Source: Amorphus coralli DSM 19760 (GTDB lineage: Bacteria; Pseudomonadota; Alphaproteobacteria; Rhizobiales; Amorphaceae). Taken from it: a stretch of 64,000 nucleotides of DNA. Positions 47,013 to 56,814 of the stretch are shown here, piece after piece. The notes under the pieces were generated by a model. That model saw only the letters and a program-made list of their open reading frames with translations, was not told the DNA's origin and searched no databases. Position 1 is the first letter of the stretch. The number at the start of each line of letters is the position of its first letter. The stretch spans positions 248,001 through 312,000 of the forward strand of contig NZ_KB894575.1 of the NCBI RefSeq assembly GCF_000374525.1, in the 5' to 3' direction. The position numbers and the translations under genes are program-made.

Positions 47013-47036
47013 GGTCCCGGCGTTCGCGCCGGGACC
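47013..47036 (+). promoter_or_regulatory. Intercistronic UUCG hairpin after ugpB
   Basis: GGTCCCGGCG (47013-47022), tetraloop TTCG, CGCCGGGACC (47027-47036): a perfect 10-bp stem with no T-run after it. Such hairpins usually protect the upstream mRNA or attenuate, so that the binding protein is made in excess over the permeases. Confidence 0.7.
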
Positions 47037-47076
47037 TGCCCCTGTCCGATCGGCCGATTAGCGCGGAGCGCCATCG

Positions 47077-47961
47077 ATGCAGACGAAGCGCGTGGTCTTC
47101 CGCCACACCTTCCTGCCCTACCTCCTGTGTCTGCCGCAGCTCGCCATCACGCTGGTCTTCTTCATCTGGCCGGCGCTGCAGGCGATCCGCCAGTCGATGC
47201 TGCAGCAGGACGCCTTCGGCCTGTCGACCACCTTTGTCGGGCTGGCGAACTTCCGCACCCTGCTCCGCGACCCCAGCTACCTGTCCTCGGTGCACGTCAC
47301 GATCATCTTCTCGGTGGCCACCGCCGCGCTGGCCATGAGCCTGGCGCTGCTGTTCGCCGTGGTCGCCGACCGGGTGATCCGCGGGACCAACACCTATCGG
47401 ACCGTGCTGATCTGGCCCTATGCCGTCGCCCCAGCCGTGGCCGGCGTGCTTTGGTATTTCCTGTTCAATCCGTCGATCGGCATCGCCACCTACGCGCTCG
47501 CGCAGCTCGGCATCGACTTCAATCCGGTGATCTCGTCCACCGATGCGTTGATCATGGTTGTGATCGCGGCGGCCTGGAAACAGGTGAGCTACAATTTCCT
47601 GTTCTTCCTGGCCGGGCTGCAGGCGATTCCGAACTCCGTGTTCGAGGCGGCTGCCATCGACGGCGCCGGCCCGATGAAGCGCTTCTGGACGATCGTGCTG
47701 CCGCTGCTGTCACCCACGACCTTCTTCCTGCTGGTCGTGAACATGGTCTACGCCTTCTTCGAGACCTTCGCGATCATCCACGCCACCACCCAGGGCGGCC
47801 CCGGCCAGTCGACCTCGATCCTGGTCTACAAGGTCTGGCGCGACGGCTTCGTCGCCCAGGACCTGGGGGGCTCGGCGGCCCAGTCCGTGGTGCTGATGAC
47901 CATCGTCATCGCGCTCACCGTCATCCAGTTCCGCTTCGTGGAACGGCGCGTGGAGTATTGA
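47077..47961 (+). CDS. ugpA: sn-Glycerol-3-phosphate ABC transporter permease UgpA
   Basis: A 294-residue permease with six helices. It shows the start [33 protein letters not shown] and the EAA loop [25 protein letters not shown], which contacts the ATPase. The conserved [19 protein letters not shown] segment is also present. It is translated 83 nt after ugpB, and ugpE starts 7 nt after its stop. Confidence 0.94.
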   Translation: MQTKRVVFRHTFLPYLLCLPQLAITLVFFIWPALQAIRQSMLQQDAFGLSTTFVGLANFRTLLRDPSYLSSVHVTIIFSVATAALAMSLALLFAVVADRVIRGTNTYRTVLIWPYAVAPAVAGVLWYFLFNPSIGIATYALAQLGIDFNPVISSTDALIMVVIAAAWKQVSYNFLFFLAGLQAIPNSVFEAAAIDGAGPMKRFWTIVLPLLSPTTFFLLVVNMVYAFFETFAIIHATTQGGPGQSTSILVYKVWRDGFVAQDLGGSAAQSVVLMTIVIALTVIQFRFVERRVEY

Positions 47962-47968
47962 GGGGCCC

Positions 47969-48817
47969 ATGGTCGAGCACCGCCCGATCCTCAACCTGCT
48001 GAGCCACCTGGTCCTGCTGCTGGGCGTGGCGCTGGTGGCGTTTCCGGTCTGGATCGCCTTCGTGGCCTCCACCCATGCGCCGCACGACCTGCTGACCGGT
48101 GTCGTGCCGCTTCTGCCCGGCGATCATCTGGTCGAGAACTACCGGGATGTCCTGTTTCGCGGCGTCTCCACATCCGGCGCCCCGCCGATTGCCCTGATGC
48201 TCGGCAACTCGCTGGTGATGGCCCTGGGCATCGCGCTCGGCAAGATCGCCATCTCGCTGCTGTCCGCCTTCGCCATCGTCTATTTCCGCTTCCCGTTCCG
48301 CATCGCGATTTTCTGGCTCATCTTCATCACGCTGATGCTGCCGGTGGAGGTGCGGATCCTGCCGACCTTCGAAATCACCGCTCAGCTCGGTCTGCTGAAC
48401 TCCTATGGCGGGCTGATCCTGCCGCTGATCGCCAGCGCCACGGCGACGTTCCTGTTCCGCCAGTTCTTCATGACGGTGCCGGAGGAACTGGCCGAGGCGG
48501 CCCGCATCGACGGCGCCGGCCCGCTGAAATTCTTCCGGGACATTCTGCTGCCGCTGTCGCGCACCAACATCGCGGCGCTGTTCGTGATCCTCTTCATTTA
48601 CGGCTGGAACCAGTATCTCTGGCCGCTGATCGTGACCACGAGCGAGAGCTACTACACCATCGTGATGGGCATCCAGCGTCTGGTCACGGTCGCCGACCAG
48701 CTTCCCCAATGGCACTACGTGATGGCGACGACGGTGCTCGCCATGCTGCCGCCGGTCGTGGTGATCGTCGTCATGCAGCGCCTGTTCGTCAAAGGCCTCG
48801 TGGAGACGGAGAAATAG
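47969..48817 (+). CDS. ugpE: sn-Glycerol-3-phosphate ABC transporter permease UgpE
   Basis: A 282-residue second permease. It has a first helix near the N-terminus, then [27 protein letters not shown] and the EAA loop [28 protein letters not shown]. The [25 protein letters not shown] segment is a family marker. It forms the heterodimeric channel with UgpA. The ATPase gene starts one nt after its stop. Confidence 0.94.
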   Translation: MVEHRPILNLLSHLVLLLGVALVAFPVWIAFVASTHAPHDLLTGVVPLLPGDHLVENYRDVLFRGVSTSGAPPIALMLGNSLVMALGIALGKIAISLLSAFAIVYFRFPFRIAIFWLIFITLMLPVEVRILPTFEITAQLGLLNSYGGLILPLIASATATFLFRQFFMTVPEELAEAARIDGAGPLKFFRDILLPLSRTNIAALFVILFIYGWNQYLWPLIVTTSESYYTIVMGIQRLVTVADQLPQWHYVMATTVLAMLPPVVVIVVMQRLFVKGLVETEK

Positions 48818-48818
48818 G

Positions 48819-49913
<1,095 letters not shown>

Positions 49914-50148
49914 ACCGCTGGCCGGCTGAGCCCGCATCGCCCACCACCGATGCTGACCGATTGCCTTCACCGTACGGATTGGTATGGTTGGCACTCAAAC
50001 GAACGGGTGAACCGTTCGATGAGAACGGCACGGGGAGGAAACCGGCACGGTCCGCGGTCAGGACGGCACACAGAGGCCGTCTGCCGGTACGGTCCCTGTC
50101 CTCTCCCTGTCGATGATCGACGTCGCCAACCAGGGAGGACAGCGACCG

Positions 50149-51162
50149 ATGAAGGGTACTTGGCTCGCCGCGGCCGCGGCCGCAGGCATGGTCTTCGCCA
50201 CACAAGTCAGCGCGCAGACCGAACTTTCGTTCTCAAGCTGGCTTCCGCCCCAGCATCCGTTGCAGCCGACCGGCTTCGAGCCGTGGGCGAAGTCGATGGA
50301 AGAGGCCTCCGACGGCCGCATCACGCTGACCATCTATCCCTCGCAGCAGCTTGGCGCCGCGCCCGACCATTATGACATGGTGCGCGACGGCATCGCCGAC
50401 TTCGGCTTCATCAATCCGGGCTACCAGGCCGGCCGCTTCCCGGTCGTGGCGCTCGGCGAGATTCCGTTCCAGATCACCAACGCCGAAGCCGGCAGCCGCG
50501 CCTTCGACGAATGGTACCGGCAGTATGCCGAGAAGGAGATGCCGGAGATCTACGTCTGCATGGCGTACCTGCATTCGCCCGGTACCTTCCACTCCAAGGA
50601 AAAGTTGACCCTTCCGGCCGATGTGGAGGGCAAGAACATCCGCCCGGCGCACGCCACCATGGGCCGCTTCGTGACGTCGCTCGGCGGTGCCAACGTGCAG
50701 GTCTCCGCGCCTGAAGCCCGCGAGGCGCTGTCCAAGGGCGCGGCCGATGCGATCACCTTCCCCTGGAATTCCATCTGGCTGTTCGGCATCGACAACGTCA
50801 CCAAGCATCACCTCGACATGCCGCTGTACGTGACCACTTTCGTCACCGGCATGAACAAGGCGCGCTACGAGGCCCTGTCGCCGGAAGACAAGGCCGTCGT
50901 CGACGAGCACTGCACGCCGGAATGGGCCGAGAAGGTCGCCGCCGGTTGGGCGCAGTGGGAGGACAAGGGCCGCGAGATCGCGGTTTCGTCGGACGACCAC
51001 ATTCTCCACGAGCCCACCGACGAGGAGGTCCAGGCCTGGAAGGACGCCGCGGCGCCGCTTCTTGAGCAGTGGAAGAAGGATGTGAACGATCGCGGTTACG
51101 ATGCCGACGCGATCTACGAGAGCTTCAACGAGACGCTTGCGAAGCACGACTCGGCCTACTGA
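50149..51162 (+). CDS. dctP: TRAP transporter substrate-binding protein (DctP type)
   Basis: A 337-residue periplasmic protein with a signal peptide ending QVSAQTE. The mature part starts LSFSSWLPPQHPLQ and has TLTIYPSQQLGAAPDHYDMVRDGIADFGFINPGYQ. The ligand-anchoring Arg region is DVEGKNIRPAHATMGRFVTSLGG, followed by FPWNSIWLFGIDNVTKHHLD. TRAP systems take up organic acids or compatible solutes with the sodium gradient; the ligand is not evident. ATG 50149 follows GGAGGA. A 12-bp-stem hairpin follows the gene. Confidence 0.93.
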   Translation: MKGTWLAAAAAAGMVFATQVSAQTELSFSSWLPPQHPLQPTGFEPWAKSMEEASDGRITLTIYPSQQLGAAPDHYDMVRDGIADFGFINPGYQAGRFPVVALGEIPFQITNAEAGSRAFDEWYRQYAEKEMPEIYVCMAYLHSPGTFHSKEKLTLPADVEGKNIRPAHATMGRFVTSLGGANVQVSAPEAREALSKGAADAITFPWNSIWLFGIDNVTKHHLDMPLYVTTFVTGMNKARYEALSPEDKAVVDEHCTPEWAEKVAAGWAQWEDKGREIAVSSDDHILHEPTDEEVQAWKDAAAPLLEQWKKDVNDRGYDADAIYESFNETLAKHDSAY

Positions 51163-51168
51163 CCACGA

Positions 51169-51196
51169 CGGGTGCCGCGCCGCGGCGCGGCACCCG
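51169..51196 (+). promoter_or_regulatory. Intercistronic GC hairpin after dctP
   Basis: CGGGTGCCGCGC (51169-51180), loop CGCG, GCGCGGCACCCG (51185-51196): a perfect 12-bp stem six nt after the dctP stop codon, with no T-run. It probably sets the binding protein to permease ratio by mRNA stabilisation or attenuation. Confidence 0.7.
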
Positions 51197-51294
51197 ATCC
51201 ACGCGTCAGGCAAGGGCCCTGACCGACCTGCTGCCGCACGCCCCGCCGGGACCGCTGGCGGCCTGCCGACCTCCCAAGCCTGGGGCAGACATTC

Positions 51295-51828
51295 ATGCGC
51301 TCGATCTTCCGCTTTCTCGAACGCTTCTCCAAGGGCGTCGACGTGATCGCCGGCATCTGCCTCGGTGTGGTCACGCTCCTGGTCTTCATCTCGGCGGTCG
51401 GCCGCTACCTCTTCACTTTTCCGATCCCCGATTCATTCGACATCTCCCGCCTGCTTCTGGGCGTGGCGGTGATGTGGGGCCTTGCCTCCATCGGCTTTCG
51501 CGGCGGGCACATCGCCGTGGACATCGTCGCCCAGGTCGTTCCGCAGCGCGTCGGCCGATGGATGGAAGCGTTCGGCTGGCTGGTGCTGCTCGGCTTCACC
51601 ATCGTGTTTGCCTACAAGCTGCTCGGCCGGGTCGAAAGCGCTCAGGGATCGCACGAATCCACCTTCGACCTGCGCCTGCCCGTCTGGCCATGGCTCGCCT
51701 TCGCCTGGCTGGGCGTGGCGGTCTCCGTCATCACCATCGCCGCGCGACTTCTCTATCTCCTGACCGGGGCCGAACGGCAGACGCCCGCCCCGGACGACCA
51801 CACGCCCGCGGAGACCGGTTATGAGTGA
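51295..51828 (+). CDS. dctQ: TRAP transporter small permease
   Basis: A 177-residue four-helix protein. The DctQ family pattern is visible in GICLGVVTLLVFISAVGRYLFTFPIPDSFDISRLLLGVAVMWG, then RGGHIAVDIVAQVVPQRVGRWMEAFGW. It links the binding protein to the large permease. Its end overlaps the next gene by 8 nt. Confidence 0.92.
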   Translation: MRSIFRFLERFSKGVDVIAGICLGVVTLLVFISAVGRYLFTFPIPDSFDISRLLLGVAVMWGLASIGFRGGHIAVDIVAQVVPQRVGRWMEAFGWLVLLGFTIVFAYKLLGRVESAQGSHESTFDLRLPVWPWLAFAWLGVAVSVITIAARLLYLLTGAERQTPAPDDHTPAETGYE

Positions 51829-53116
51829 GCGCGACCTCGTTGCCGTCCTGGGTTTCGTCGCCTTGTTCGCGATGATGCTGGTGCGCGTGCCGGTGGGTGT
51901 GGCCATGGGTGTCGTCGGCGTGTCCGGCTTCGCAGCCATCGTCGGCTGGGGGCCGGCGCTGAATCTCCTTGCCACCTCGCCGATCCGTACGGTCACCGAC
52001 TACAATCTCTCTCTGGTGCCAATGTTCATCCTGATGGGGGTGCTGGCAACCAACTCCGGCCTGTCGCGCGAGCTGTTCCGCGCCGGCAACGCCTGGCTCG
52101 GCCGGTTCCGGGGCGGGCTGGCGCTCGCCACCGTCGGTGCCTGCGCCGGATTCGCCGCGATCTGCGGATCGTCGGTCGCAACCGCCGCCACGATGACCAA
52201 CATCGCGCTGCCGGAGATGAAGCGCTTCGGCTACCCCGACGACGTGTCCACCGGCGTCATCGCGGCCGGCGGCACGCTCGGCATCCTCATTCCGCCCTCC
52301 GTGGTGCTGGCCGTTTATGCCTTCATCACCAACCAGGACGTGGGCAAGCTGTTCATCGCCGGCGTCGTGCCAGGCGTGCTGGCCATCCTGTTCTACATGA
52401 TCACCGTGCAGCTGGTGCACGGCCGCCGATTGCCATCTGGCGAGAAGAGCAGCCTGCGCGAACGCCTCGTCTCACTGCGCGGCATCTGGGCCGTGGCGCT
52501 GCTCTTCGTGGCCATCATCGGCGGCATTTATGCCGGCGTGGTCACCCCCACCGAGGCGGCCGCGGCCGGCGCGGCGCTGACGGCACTGATCGGCATCCTG
52601 CGCGGTCGGCTCGGCCCGAAGGCGCTGGCCGCCAGTCTCGCCGAGGCACTCCGGACGTCCGTCTCCATCTACATGATCCTGATCGGCGCGCTCCTCTTCG
52701 GCTATTTCCTCACGATTACCCAGACGCCGCAGAAAATCACCGCCTTCCTGGTGGGCCTCGATCTCGGCGCCTATCCGACGCTGGCGCTGATCCTCGTCTT
52801 CTTTCTGCTCCTGGGCTGCATCCTCGATGCCATGGCGATGATCATCCTGCTGGTGCCCATCGTCTTCCCGGTGGTGCAGCAGCTCGGGTTTGATCCGATC
52901 TGGTTCGGGATCATCGTCGTGATGACGGTGGAGCTCGGCCTGATTACGCCACCGGTGGGCATGAACGTCTTCGTCATCAACTCCATCACGCCGAAGATCA
53001 GCCTCTACCAGATCTACAAGGGGGTGATGCCGTTCGTGCTGATCGACATCGTCCGCCTGATCCTGCTGGTCGCCTTCCCCGCGATCGTTCTCTTCCTGCC
53101 CCGGACCATGCAATGA
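51821..53116 (+). CDS. dctM: TRAP transporter large permease
   Basis: A 431-residue secondary transporter of the DctM/TRAP-T family with about 12 helices. Visible features are VPVGVAMGVVGVSGFAAI, CAGFAAICGSSVATAATMTNIALPEMKRFGY, GGTLGILIPPSVVLAVYAFITNQD, PTEAAAAGA, and the end LGLITPPVGMNVFVIN. It uses the sodium gradient to move the ligand delivered by DctP. It overlaps dctQ by 8 nt and the DUF3237 gene by 4 nt, so all are translated together. Confidence 0.94.
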   Translation: MSERDLVAVLGFVALFAMMLVRVPVGVAMGVVGVSGFAAIVGWGPALNLLATSPIRTVTDYNLSLVPMFILMGVLATNSGLSRELFRAGNAWLGRFRGGLALATVGACAGFAAICGSSVATAATMTNIALPEMKRFGYPDDVSTGVIAAGGTLGILIPPSVVLAVYAFITNQDVGKLFIAGVVPGVLAILFYMITVQLVHGRRLPSGEKSSLRERLVSLRGIWAVALLFVAIIGGIYAGVVTPTEAAAAGAALTALIGILRGRLGPKALAASLAEALRTSVSIYMILIGALLFGYFLTITQTPQKITAFLVGLDLGAYPTLALILVFFLLLGCILDAMAMIILLVPIVFPVVQQLGFDPIWFGIIVVMTVELGLITPPVGMNVFVINSITPKISLYQIYKGVMPFVLIDIVRLILLVAFPAIVLFLPRTMQ

Positions 53117-53601
53117 GCGCCACCGACACGCCGGGCACGCGGCTGCCCGTCCCGGGCCTTGCCCACCTGTTCGACCTGACGATCGAGCTGTCTGCGCCGC
53201 ACGAGGGCGGCGACGGCGCCAAAGGCCGCCACCGGATCATCCCGATCGTGGGTGGCCGGGTATCCGGCGAGAGGGTGAACGGCACAATCCTGCCGATCGG
53301 GGCCGACTGGCAGACGGTCCGCCCCGACGCCGTTGCCGAACTCGACGCCCGCTACGCCTTCGAAACAGACGACGGCGCACTCGTCGAGATCCAAAATTTC
53401 GGCTTCCGCCACGGCCCGCAGGATGTGCTGGCGGCCGTCGGCCGCGGCGAGGACGTGGATCCGTCGTCCTACTACATGCGCACCAAGGCACTCTTCGTGA
53501 CCGCCGATCCGCGCTATGCCTGGCTCAACCGGATCGTCGCGATCGGCAGCGGAGCGCGGCTGAGGTCGGCCGTTGTCCTGTCCATGTACGAGGTGCTCTG
53601 A
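53113..53601 (+). CDS. DUF3237 family protein
   Basis: A 162-residue soluble protein of the DUF3237 family, a beta-barrel-like fold without a known reaction. Visible are LAHLFDLTIELSAPHEGG, the GRVSGERVNGTILPIGADWQTVRPDA region, and the family end YYMRTKALFVTADPRYAWLNRIVAIGSG. Its ATG overlaps the dctM stop (ATGA), so it belongs to the TRAP operon and may act on the imported substrate, which is inference. Confidence 0.85.
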   Translation: MSATDTPGTRLPVPGLAHLFDLTIELSAPHEGGDGAKGRHRIIPIVGGRVSGERVNGTILPIGADWQTVRPDAVAELDARYAFETDDGALVEIQNFGFRHGPQDVLAAVGRGEDVDPSSYYMRTKALFVTADPRYAWLNRIVAIGSGARLRSAVVLSMYEVL

Positions 53602-53629
53602 GCACCCTTCCACGCCATCGCCTGAGACA

Positions 53630-53672
53630 GAAAAGGGGAGGACGGAGCCAGGCTCCATCCTCCCCTTTTTCG
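53630..53672 (+). terminator. Terminator of the TRAP operon
   Basis: AAAAGGGGAGGA (53631-53642) pairs with TCCTCCCCTTTT, with a smaller GGAGCC/GGCTCC stem on top, followed by T-rich sequence. A/T flanks on both sides let it serve the convergent BCCT gene too. Confidence 0.92.
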
Positions 53673-53734
53673 TATGCAAGCGGCGGCGCCGCCGCCCGGA
53701 GCCCCGCAGCGCGCGGCTCCGGAGGAGACCATGC

Positions 53735-55345
53735 CTATCGGGGCTCGGACATCAGCCCCTTGATCAGCGCGAAGCAGCCAAGCAGCAGCACGATGGCGAA
53801 GGGCAGGCCCGTCGAGACCGATGCCGCCTGCAGGGCCGTCAACCCGCCCCCGAGCAGCAGCACGATGGCCACGAGACCTTCGAAGGTGGCCCAGAAGACG
53901 CGCTGCGGCACGGGCGCATCCACCTTGCCGCCGGCCGTGATGGTGTCGATCACCAGCGAGCCGGAGTCCGAGGACGTCACGAAGAAGACGATCACCAGGA
54001 CAATCGCGATGAACGAGGTGATGGAGGCCAGCGGCAGATCACTCAGCATGGTGAAGAGCTGCAGCGGCATGTCCGCCTCGGCGATGTCGGTGAAGCCTTC
54101 GTTGACCATCGTGATCGCGGAGCCGCCGAAGGCCGTCATCCAGAGGACCGACACCATGGACGGGATCAGGAGCACGCAGAAGATGAACTCCCGCACGCTG
54201 CGGCCACGGCTGACGCGGGCGATGAACATGCCGACAAACGGTGACCAGGAAATCCACCAGGCCCAGTAGAACGATGTCCAGCCCTGGCTGAAGTTGGTGT
54301 CGGACCGGCCGAACGGATTGGCCAGTGCCGGCAGATACTCCGCATAGGCCACCAGGTTGGCGAAGAAGCCGGTGGCGATGAGCATCGTCGGGCCCACGGC
54401 AATGACGAACACCAGGAGCAGCGCCGCCAGGACCATGTTGATTTCCGACAGCCGCTTCACGCCGGCGTCCAGACCGGCCACCACCGACACCAGCGCAACA
54501 CCGGTGATGCAGAGGATCAGCACGATCATGGAGATATCGTTCTCCGGGATGCCGAACAGGAAGTTCAGGCCCGCATTCGCCTGCTGGGCGCCGATGCCGA
54601 GCGAGGTGGCCAGGCCGAACAGCGTGGCAAATACCGCCAGCGTGTCGATGACATGGCCGACCCAGCCCCAGACGCGCTCGCCGAAGATCGGGTAGAACAT
54701 GGAGCGCACCGACAGCGGCAGCCCCTTGTTGTAGGCGAAGATCGCCAGCGACAGGCCGACGATGGCGTAGATCGCCCAGGGGTGAAGACCCCAGTGAAAG
54801 ATCGTCGCTGCCATGGCGAGACGGCGGGCTTCCATCTCCACTCCGGCCGCGCCGGCCAGCGGCGCCCAGCTTTCGGGGCTTCCGGCCCCTTCAGCAAGCG
54901 ATGCCGAGTAGTGCGAGATCGGCTCCGAGACGCCGAAGAACATCAGTCCGATGCCCATGCCGGCAGCAAACAGCATCGCAAACCAGCCGGTATAGGAATA
55001 GTCGGGCGTGGCCTCGGTGCCGCCGATGCGAACCTTGCCGAGCGGCGAGATCATCAGCAGGAGCGCCAGGACGACGAACACGTCGCCGGCGAACAGGAAG
55101 ACCACGTCGAAGGTCGAGGTCACGGCCGGGCGAAGCCAGCCGAACATGGTGCTCGCCTGCTCAGGCATCGCCGTCGCAAAGATCACGAAGGCAACGATGG
55201 TCAGGCCGGACACCAGAAAGACGGGATTGTGGATGTCCATCCCGAACGGGCCGATCTGCGGCTGGATGTTGTCCTGGCCGACCGTGTAGTCCGTTTCGAT
55301 GGGATTGGCGTCCCCGTCGGGGGTCATTATCGTGTCGTCGCTCAC
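53735..55345 (-). CDS. BCCT family betaine/carnitine/choline transporter
   Basis: A 536-residue, 12-helix transporter for quaternary ammonium solutes, often used in osmoprotection. Family motifs are GMGIGLMFFGVSEPISHY, FHWGLHPWAIYAIVGLSLAIFAY, and the signature FYWAWWISWSPFVGMFIARVSRGR, which holds the Trp cage that binds the cation. The GMGIG form is typical of betaine or choline carriers. I prefer the GTG at 55345, after AAAGGA, over the upstream ATG at 55390. The cytoplasmic ends are short, so osmosensing by a long tail is unlikely. A universal stress protein gene lies 90 nt upstream in the same direction. Confidence 0.93.
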   Translation of the reverse strand: MSDDTIMTPDGDANPIETDYTVGQDNIQPQIGPFGMDIHNPVFLVSGLTIVAFVIFATAMPEQASTMFGWLRPAVTSTFDVVFLFAGDVFVVLALLLMISPLGKVRIGGTEATPDYSYTGWFAMLFAAGMGIGLMFFGVSEPISHYSASLAEGAGSPESWAPLAGAAGVEMEARRLAMAATIFHWGLHPWAIYAIVGLSLAIFAYNKGLPLSVRSMFYPIFGERVWGWVGHVIDTLAVFATLFGLATSLGIGAQQANAGLNFLFGIPENDISMIVLILCITGVALVSVVAGLDAGVKRLSEINMVLAALLLVFVIAVGPTMLIATGFFANLVAYAEYLPALANPFGRSDTNFSQGWTSFYWAWWISWSPFVGMFIARVSRGRSVREFIFCVLLIPSMVSVLWMTAFGGSAITMVNEGFTDIAEADMPLQLFTMLSDLPLASITSFIAIVLVIVFFVTSSDSGSLVIDTITAGGKVDAPVPQRVFWATFEGLVAIVLLLGGGLTALQAASVSTGLPFAIVLLLGCFALIKGLMSEPR

Positions 55346-55435
55346 GTCTGCGATCCTTTCGTCTTCTTGTCCTGCGGAGCGAATGGACAATCGTAAAATG
55401 GGTCGGCGCGCCGGGGCGCGGCCGGACTGCTTGGC

Positions 55436-55849
55436 TTAGCGGACCACGAACACCGACACGTGGGCGTGGGATGCGATCTTGCCGCCGTGAGAGGCGAAGA
55501 AATGCTCCGGCAGGCCCGGGACATGGGACGCCATCACGATGGCATCGCACTCCGTCTCTTCGGCGGCGGCGAGCAGGGTCTTGTCGAGATCGACGGCCGG
55601 GTCATGCGCGGCATAGGCCACGGATTCCACCGGGAGGCCCTGGCTCTCTGCCATCTCGGAGGCAAAATGCTCCAGCTTGTCGGCATATTCTTCCGGGTTG
55701 TGCGCCACTGCGGTCGGCGTTTCAGCGGTCACGCCGACGAGGCACAGTCCGCATCCGTAGAGGCGGGCGAGGTCGACACCCACGCGGAGCGCCTTCTCAA
55801 GCCGATCCACGTGCTGAAGATCGACCGGCAGCATTATCTTCTTGAACAT
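55436..55849 (-). CDS. Universal stress protein (UspA family)
   Basis: A 137-residue single-domain USP: MFKKIMLPVDLQHVDRLEKALRVGVDLARLYG at the start, and ETECDAIVMASHVPGLPEHFFASHGGKIASHAHVSVFVVR at the end. The usual nucleotide loop G-x2-G-x9-G-(S/T) is altered here to GLPEHFFASHGGK, so ATP binding may be weak. ATG 55849 is fixed by the conserved N-terminus. It heads a likely operon with the BCCT transporter, which recalls the USP partner TeaD of an ectoine uptake system. Confidence 0.88.
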   Translation of the reverse strand: MFKKIMLPVDLQHVDRLEKALRVGVDLARLYGCGLCLVGVTAETPTAVAHNPEEYADKLEHFASEMAESQGLPVESVAYAAHDPAVDLDKTLLAAAEETECDAIVMASHVPGLPEHFFASHGGKIASHAHVSVFVVR

Positions 55850-56226
55850 CTTTCGTCCCGTCGGTGCACGATGTGGTTGGCAGACGGGGCCGATCGCCGA
55901 CTTCCCGGTCGCCTTTTGTCGGAAGCGACAGGTTTCCTGCGACAGGAGTGCAGCCGGCGTCAGGCCCCCAAAGTCCCGCATCGGGTCTTCGGCCGTGCGC
56001 CAACCTGTCATGGCGGTCCGGGCAAGTCAATCCAAGCCACCCTTACCCGGCGAAATGTATAAGTATTCCCGCCCGCAAAGGGACGTATAGGCCCTCAAAA
56101 AATCGAAATAAACCGAATTGGGGCGAAGCAACCAAATTTGCGCCCCAATCTATTTAATAGTTTCGGAATATCAACTTGAGCGGAGTGTGCGCGACTTGCC
56201 CCCCCAGGCACGGTCGAGACCGCTTC
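55850..56226. other. AT-richer intergenic region with hairpin
   Basis: This gap lies between the divergently placed usp start and the convergent end of the CsbD-like gene and has no convincing gene. Bases 56060-56190 are clearly richer in A/T than their surroundings. They hold a perfect 9-bp hairpin, ATTGGGGCG (56117-56125) with CGCCCCAAT (56141-56149). The usp promoter must lie in 55850-56060 on the minus strand. Confidence 0.6.
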
Positions 56227-56233
56227 ACCCCAT

Positions 56234-56267
56234 AAAAAAGCCGCCCCGCGCAGGCGCCCGGGACGGC
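56234..56267 (-). terminator. Terminator of the CsbD-like gene
   Basis: Read on the minus strand, GCCGTCCCGGGCGC forms a stem with GCGGGGCGGC (a few mismatches), followed by a run of T (AAAAAA at 56234-56239 on the plus strand). It lies 26 nt beyond the stop codon. Confidence 0.8.
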
Positions 56268-56292
56268 GATGGATCATCGATGCGACAGTCCG

Positions 56293-56541
56293 TCAGAGAA
56301 CGGCTGCGGGCGCTTTCCGGGTCTGGATCGGCCGGCGGCGCTCGGGAATGAGCCGCGCATACCACTGATTGACCTGATCGTGCGCCTCCTCCGAGGTGAC
56401 GCCGTAGCGTGCCTGAATGCGCCGCACCAGGCGCTCGAGCCGGCCGTCGATCTGGTCGAGATCGTCGTCGGTGAGACGGAACCACCGTTCCTGAACCGCA
56501 CCCTTCATCGGCCGCCAATTGTCGCGAATCTGTTCCAGCAT
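56293..56541 (-). CDS. CsbD-like stress protein
   Basis: An 82-residue hydrophilic protein: MLEQIRDNWRPMKGAVQERWFRLTDDDLDQIDGRLERLVRRIQARYG, then TSEEAHDQVNQWYARL. The W-x2-MKG-x2-x-RW-x2-LTDDDLxxIxG pattern is that of the CsbD family, small proteins induced by general stress in many bacteria with no known reaction. The ATG at 56541 follows GGGAG by six nt; the preceding ATG (56544) is also possible. Confidence 0.87.
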   Translation of the reverse strand: MLEQIRDNWRPMKGAVQERWFRLTDDDLDQIDGRLERLVRRIQARYGVTSEEAHDQVNQWYARLIPERRRPIQTRKAPAAVL

Positions 56542-56814
56542 CATCACTCCCACTCCACCCACGCCAGCGACCCAGTCACCCGCTCAAACCTGAACCGTGC
56601 ACTGGCCCGAAAGGTTCCCGCGCCCCCGGATCCCGGAGCTGAAAAACCGGCAGCGCCGTTGCATCCCACGGAACCACCCCCGGTTTCGGGAATTGAGCCG
56701 ACATCACCCCGGGGACAACCGGACGCTCGGCACGGCGCGCATCTGTCTGATTTGACACCGCGATTGGGGCGGCGTCCGCCGCTTCGGGTTCCGCTGCGCG
56801 ATCAGGAGACAGGC

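Noticed and set aside
56269-56814. 182-codon upstream extension of the AI-2E transporter gene
   Set aside because: It overlaps the CsbD-like gene on the other strand, has no matching domain, and the GTG at 56815 has a good ribosome binding site.
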